From NCBI GenBank assembly GCA_023390415.1, contig JAEWCW010000023.1, positions 1 to 9,111 of the forward strand: a DNA stretch of 9,111 bases, read 5' to 3'. The translations under genes and the position numbers were made by a program. Positions 6,767 to 9,111 of the stretch are shown here, piece by piece (within the stretch, counting starts at the first letter, position 1; the number at the start of each line of letters is the position of its first letter). Below the pieces are notes generated by a model, which was not told the origin of the DNA, ran no database searches, and was given only the letters and a program-made list of their open reading frames with translations. The stretch is from Pseudomonadota bacterium (lineage in GTDB: Bacteria > Pseudomonadota > Alphaproteobacteria > Sphingomonadales > Sphingomonadaceae).

Positions 6767-7555
6767 TCAGCCTCCGTTGCTTAGATCGCGCAGGAAATCG
6801 CGGATTCGGCGGGCGTTGACGCCGGTGTCGCTGACGCCGACCCGGCTGATCGAGCGCATGTCGACCATCGCCGCTCCGGCCTGGTCCGAAAGCGGCCGGA
6901 CCCGGACGATCACATTGTCCTTGAACCGGAACCAACGGCTGGTGTCGACCGCCTCGACCACGCCTTCGCGCGGATCGACGGTGACCACCTCCCAGCCACG
7001 CTCGCGCGCGAGCGCCTCGGCGCGGCGGACGATCTGATCGACCTCGCCCTGCAGCCTGATCGACTGCAGATCCGGATAGGCGATGCGGTGGACCGCCTTC
7101 CAGCGCTCGCGCGGCGGCAGTGCGGCGAGATCGCGGCGGCCGAGGTCGGGGATCGCCGAGAGATTATCCTCGCGGACGGTCAGCCGGTAGAAGCGCGGAT
7201 AATCGTCGACATTGGTGGTGACGTCGTGGATCGGGACCGCAGCGCGCGCGCTGCGATACATGTTACCCATGTAGAGGCAGTAGGCGAGCGCGATCCCGAG
7301 GATGACGAGATTGACGATGGCCAGCCGCGCTGCGCCGCGCCGGGCGGCGATCGCGGCGACGATCGCGAGCACGCCGCCGGCCGCGACCGCGTAGAAGGAC
7401 CAGCGCAGGAACTTGAAGCCGACCCGGAAATCCCAGAGCTCCCGACCGCTGCCGAGCGCGCCGATGATCGCCGCGGCGATCCCGCCGACGACGAGGACCG
7501 CCGCCAACCAGCTCAGCCGCTTTGCCCAGACTCGCCACTTGCGTGCTTCGGCCAT
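6767..7555 (-). CDS. DUF1499 membrane-anchored protein
   Basis: A 262-residue protein. Three hydrophobic segments (about 17-35, 50-71 and 77-97) are followed by a soluble domain of about 150 residues ending in MRSISRVGVSDTGVNARRI, the hallmark C-terminal block of DUF1499. Further family-like features are a VVTVDPREG strand and SRWFRFKDNVIVRV. DUF1499 proteins are widespread in proteobacteria and have no assigned activity; some are free-standing and others carry membrane helices as here. The start at 7553-7555 is chosen because AGGGGAG sits 7 bases upstream. The open frame to 7612 lacks such a site. The gene shares its 118-base upstream region (7556-7673) with the divergent tRNA-Gly. It is followed by the Yip1-family gene on the same strand, so the pair may form a small envelope-related operon. 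The domain call is firm; function is unknown. Confidence 0.85.
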   Translation of the reverse strand: MAEARKWRVWAKRLSWLAAVLVVGGIAAAIIGALGSGRELWDFRVGFKFLRWSFYAVAAGGVLAIVAAIAARRGAARLAIVNLVILGIALAYCLYMGNMYRSARAAVPIHDVTTNVDDYPRFYRLTVREDNLSAIPDLGRRDLAALPPRERWKAVHRIAYPDLQSIRLQGEVDQIVRRAEALARERGWEVVTVDPREGVVEAVDTSRWFRFKDNVIVRVRPLSDQAGAAMVDMRSISRVGVSDTGVNARRIRDFLRDLSNGG

Positions 7556-7673
7556 GGCTCGACTCCCCTGACGTCGAAGCCACACACTGCGCCTAGCCGG
7601 CCGCGCCCGCAAGTCCGAGCCGACTTGGCGGTTGATCAGCAGGCGTCTCTTGTGGCACTCGCGATGGACCGGC

Positions 7674-7747
7674 GCGGGCGTAGCTCAATGGTAGAGCAGA
7701 AGCTTCCCAAGCTTACGACGAGGGTTCGATTCCCTTCGCCCGCTCCA
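7674..7747 (+). tRNA. tRNA-Gly (anticodon CCC)
   Basis: A complete cloverleaf. The acceptor arm GCGGGCG (7674-7680) pairs with CGCCCGC (7737-7743), and the D arm is GCTC...GAGC. The anticodon loop TTCCCAA gives anticodon CCC, reading GGG glycine codons. The T arm contains GGTTCGATTCC. The discriminator base T and an encoded CCA end at 7747. A weak promoter-like pair (TTGGCG 7625-7630 and TCTTGT 7648-7653, 17 bases apart) lies upstream but is not convincing. The next gene codes for an endolysin-like protein; tRNA 3' ends are common prophage attachment sites, but no clear att repeat was found here. Confidence 0.97.
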
Positions 7748-7913
7748 GCGTCTCCATAGTCAATCTTCCGAGCGCGCTGGCGAATCGCCCGCGCGTCCAT
7801 GTTGTTGACGGCGTCTTGCGAGCGTAATGTCGAACTTCCGCTGGCGAGTCTTTGGGGAGTCGCGCCGGAGGTCGGCGGCCTGACTGATGCAATTCCTTTT
7901 GGGGAGGGGGAGC
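7748..7913 (+). promoter_or_regulatory. Intergenic stretch with hairpin, direct repeat and GANTC sites
   Basis: This is the gap between the tRNA and the endolysin-like gene. A GC-rich imperfect hairpin lies at 7773-7795: a 5-bp outer stem, one mismatch, a 4-bp inner stem and a 3-base loop. It has no T run, so it is a weak terminator candidate. The pair CTTCCG and CTGGCGARTC occurs twice, at 7765-7786 with a 6-base insert and at 7835-7850 without it. Three GANTC sites fall at 7782-7786, 7846-7850 and 7857-7861. A TTGACG at 7805-7810 could be a -35 box, but the nearest TAATGT is only 14 bases away. Confidence 0.35.
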
Positions 7914-8666
7914 ATGCGCAAGCCGATCTTCGACGCTATCCGCACCGTGCGGGGCAAGCCGTTCAGCGACGCCGACGTCACCACCATCGATTCGATGTGC
8001 GATACGCTTGGAATCGCCCGCGACGATGCCGACGACGACGATGAGGAGAATGGAGCCGCCGCGGCGCTCGCCACGGCCGGCCTCGACAATCCCACCGCCT
8101 TCTACGACCGGCTGAAGGCATCGGGCCTGTTTCCGAAGATGAAGCCCGATCAGGTGGCCGGCCTGAGCGCGGTCCTCAAGACCGCGGGCGACGCCGGCTG
8201 GCCGATCTCGTTCACCGCTTATGCGCTCGCCACCGCCTATCACGAGACGGCGGGGACGATGCAGCCGGTGCGCGAGGCCTTCTGGCTCAGCGAAGGCTGG
8301 CGGCAGCGCAACCTGCGCTACTATCCTTATTATGGCCGCGGCTACGTGCAGCTCACCTGGAAGGCGAATTACGAGCGCGCAGACAAGGAGCTGGGCCTCG
8401 GCGGCAAGCTGCTCAAGACTCTCGACCTCGCCATGGATCCGGACGTCGCCAGCCGGGTCATGGCCAAGGGCATGGTGGAAGGCTGGTTCTGCGGCGATAA
8501 GAGCGGCGCGCGGCACACGTTGAAGCGCCACGTCAGCTCGACCGGCGAATCGAGCGAGGCGCAATATCGCGAGGCTCGGCGCATCATCAACGGCACCGAC
8601 AAGGCGGCGAAGATCGCCGGCGAGGCGATGATCTTCCAGTCCGCGCTCAAGGCAGGCGGCTGGTGA
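7914..8666 (+). CDS. GH19-type endolysin/chitinase-like protein
   Basis: A 250-residue protein resembling GH19 lysozyme/chitinase-type enzymes found in phages and proteobacteria, which cut glycan chains of peptidoglycan or chitin. The catalytic region has AYALATAYHETAGTMQP with the presumed acid E111 (in HET, 110-112), further glutamates E121 and E127 as candidates for the second catalytic residue, then YYGRGYVQLTWKANY (140-153), the most typical GH19 stretch. Two related helical units precede it: residues about 6-33 and 63-95, each with F-x-x-x-[LR] and a V-x-x-[IL] pattern, separated by an acidic linker rich in Asp (37-45). No signal peptide is visible, as expected for an endolysin needing a holin. 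No holin or phage structural gene is nearby. The start at 7914 follows a strong GGGGAGGGGG; an earlier ATG at 7887 precedes that site and is less likely. It may be a prophage remnant beside the tRNA or a domesticated cell-wall enzyme. Confidence 0.72.
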   Translation: MRKPIFDAIRTVRGKPFSDADVTTIDSMCDTLGIARDDADDDDEENGAAAALATAGLDNPTAFYDRLKASGLFPKMKPDQVAGLSAVLKTAGDAGWPISFTAYALATAYHETAGTMQPVREAFWLSEGWRQRNLRYYPYYGRGYVQLTWKANYERADKELGLGGKLLKTLDLAMDPDVASRVMAKGMVEGWFCGDKSGARHTLKRHVSSTGESSEAQYREARRIINGTDKAAKIAGEAMIFQSALKAGGW

Positions 8667-8729
8667 GCCGTTCAAGGGCGGTACAGCAGCGTCGACCTAA
8701 GGCGCTGACAATTCAACAGGAGTTCTGAC

Positions 8730-9111
8730 ATGACCAAAGCCCTGCTCATCGGCGCGGCCGCCGCTGCTCTGCTCGCCGCCCCAGCCGCGTCCCAGCCGCA
8801 GCAGCGTCCCGCCGGCCCGGCGCTCGACCGTGCCCAGATCGAGGCGCGCATCGCCCAGCATTTCCAGCGCGTCGACGCCAATCGCGACGGCTTCGTCACC
8901 CGCGAGGAGGCCGAAGGCGCCCGCACTGCGATGCGTGCCCAGCGCCAGGAGCGTCGGGGCGAGCGTCGCGCGGCCCTGTTCGCCCGCCTCGACACCGACC
9001 GCAACGGCGTGATCAGTCGTGAGGAGTTCGAGCGGCCGCAGGCGCGTGCCGGCGCGGAGCGCGGGGAGCGGCGGGCGGAGCGCGGCGAGCGTCGCGGCCA
9101 GCGCTTCGCAC
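8730..9111 (+). CDS. Secreted EF-hand calcium-binding protein, 3' end cut off
   Basis: The frame is open from ATG 8730 to the window edge (127 codons seen). AGGAG lies 7 bases before the start. The N terminus is a signal peptide (MTKALLIGAAAAALLAAPAAS, with a likely cut near residues 20-22), so the product is probably periplasmic or exported. Two complete EF-hand loops follow: DANRDGFVTREE (49-60) and DTDRNGVISREE (88-99). Both have acidic or amide side chains at positions 1, 3 and 5, Gly at 6 and Glu at 12, so calcium binding is expected. Beyond them the chain is dominated by Arg, Glu and Gly, with repeats of GERR at about 112-122. Small EF-hand proteins of this layout are common in sphingomonads; their role is not established. 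It follows the endolysin-like gene by 63 bases on the same strand. The domain call is firm; full length is unknown. Confidence 0.85.
   Translation, partial: MTKALLIGAAAAALLAAPAASQPQQRPAGPALDRAQIEARIAQHFQRVDANRDGFVTREEAEGARTAMRAQRQERRGERRAALFARLDTDRNGVISREEFERPQARAGAERGERRAERGERRGQRFA

Noticed and set aside
7088..7759. 223-residue plus-strand open frame crossing the tRNA
   Set aside because: It is antisense to the DUF1499 gene, and its end (GRSSMVEQ, RVRFPSPA) is the usual spurious translation of a tRNA gene.
7736..7792. TCGCCCGC in the tRNA 3' end repeated at 7785-7792 as a possible att site
   Set aside because: Eight GC-rich bases are expected by chance in such DNA, the match does not extend through the CCA end, and no integrase is present.
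7713..8675. 320-residue open frame antisense to the endolysin-like gene
   Set aside because: Its C terminus reads through the antisense of the tRNA, giving the familiar spurious AKGIEPSS-type ending, and the plus strand has the motif-bearing gene.
1..9111. CRISPR array, insertion sequence or transposon ends
   Set aside because: No regularly spaced repeats, transposase-like protein or long terminal inverted repeats were seen on either strand.

Overview
The window is GC-rich (roughly two thirds G+C) and tightly packed. It looks like chromosome from an alphaproteobacterium, most likely a sphingomonad. This rests on the resemblance of the hut enzymes, M13 peptidase, Yip1-family and DUF1499 proteins to sphingomonad homologues as I remember them, and no search was run. 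It is mainly a housekeeping and catabolic region. I see no CRISPR array, insertion sequence, transposase or clear defence system.

Layout. (1) 1-617: two pieces of an M13-family metallopeptidase gene pointing at each other. The N-terminal part is on the minus strand (about 150-617) and a middle piece is on the plus strand (1 to about 126), so a genomic inversion or an assembly or amplification chimera lies near 127-149. (2) 685-5983: a histidine-utilisation locus. An arginase-family HutG-like enzyme (minus strand) diverges, across a 40-base gap, from hutI-hutU-hutH (plus strand). (3) 5980-7555: two membrane-protein genes on the minus strand, a Yip1-family protein and a DUF1499 protein. The first converges on hutH and the two stop codons share one CTAG. 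(4) 7674-7747: tRNA-Gly(CCC). (5) 7914-8666: a GH19-type endolysin-like protein without a signal peptide. (6) 8730 to the end: a secreted EF-hand protein cut off by the window edge.

How the genes work together. HutH deaminates histidine to urocanate, HutU hydrates it to imidazolonepropionate, HutI opens the ring to formiminoglutamate, and the arginase-family enzyme is the natural candidate for the last step to glutamate plus formamide. That is a complete four-step route. No hutC regulator, transporter, or hutF-type deiminase is present in the window. The plus-strand hut genes are almost certainly one transcript: starts and stops overlap or nearly overlap and Shine-Dalgarno sequences are poor at hutU and hutH, which suggests translational coupling.

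The points most worth checking are the folded-back M13 gene at the left edge, the GG-N-N sequence in the HutG-like protein where relatives have a metal-binding His, a perfect 11-bp stem inside the 3' end of hutH that is well placed to terminate the opposing gene, and repeat structures in front of the Yip1 and endolysin-like genes.
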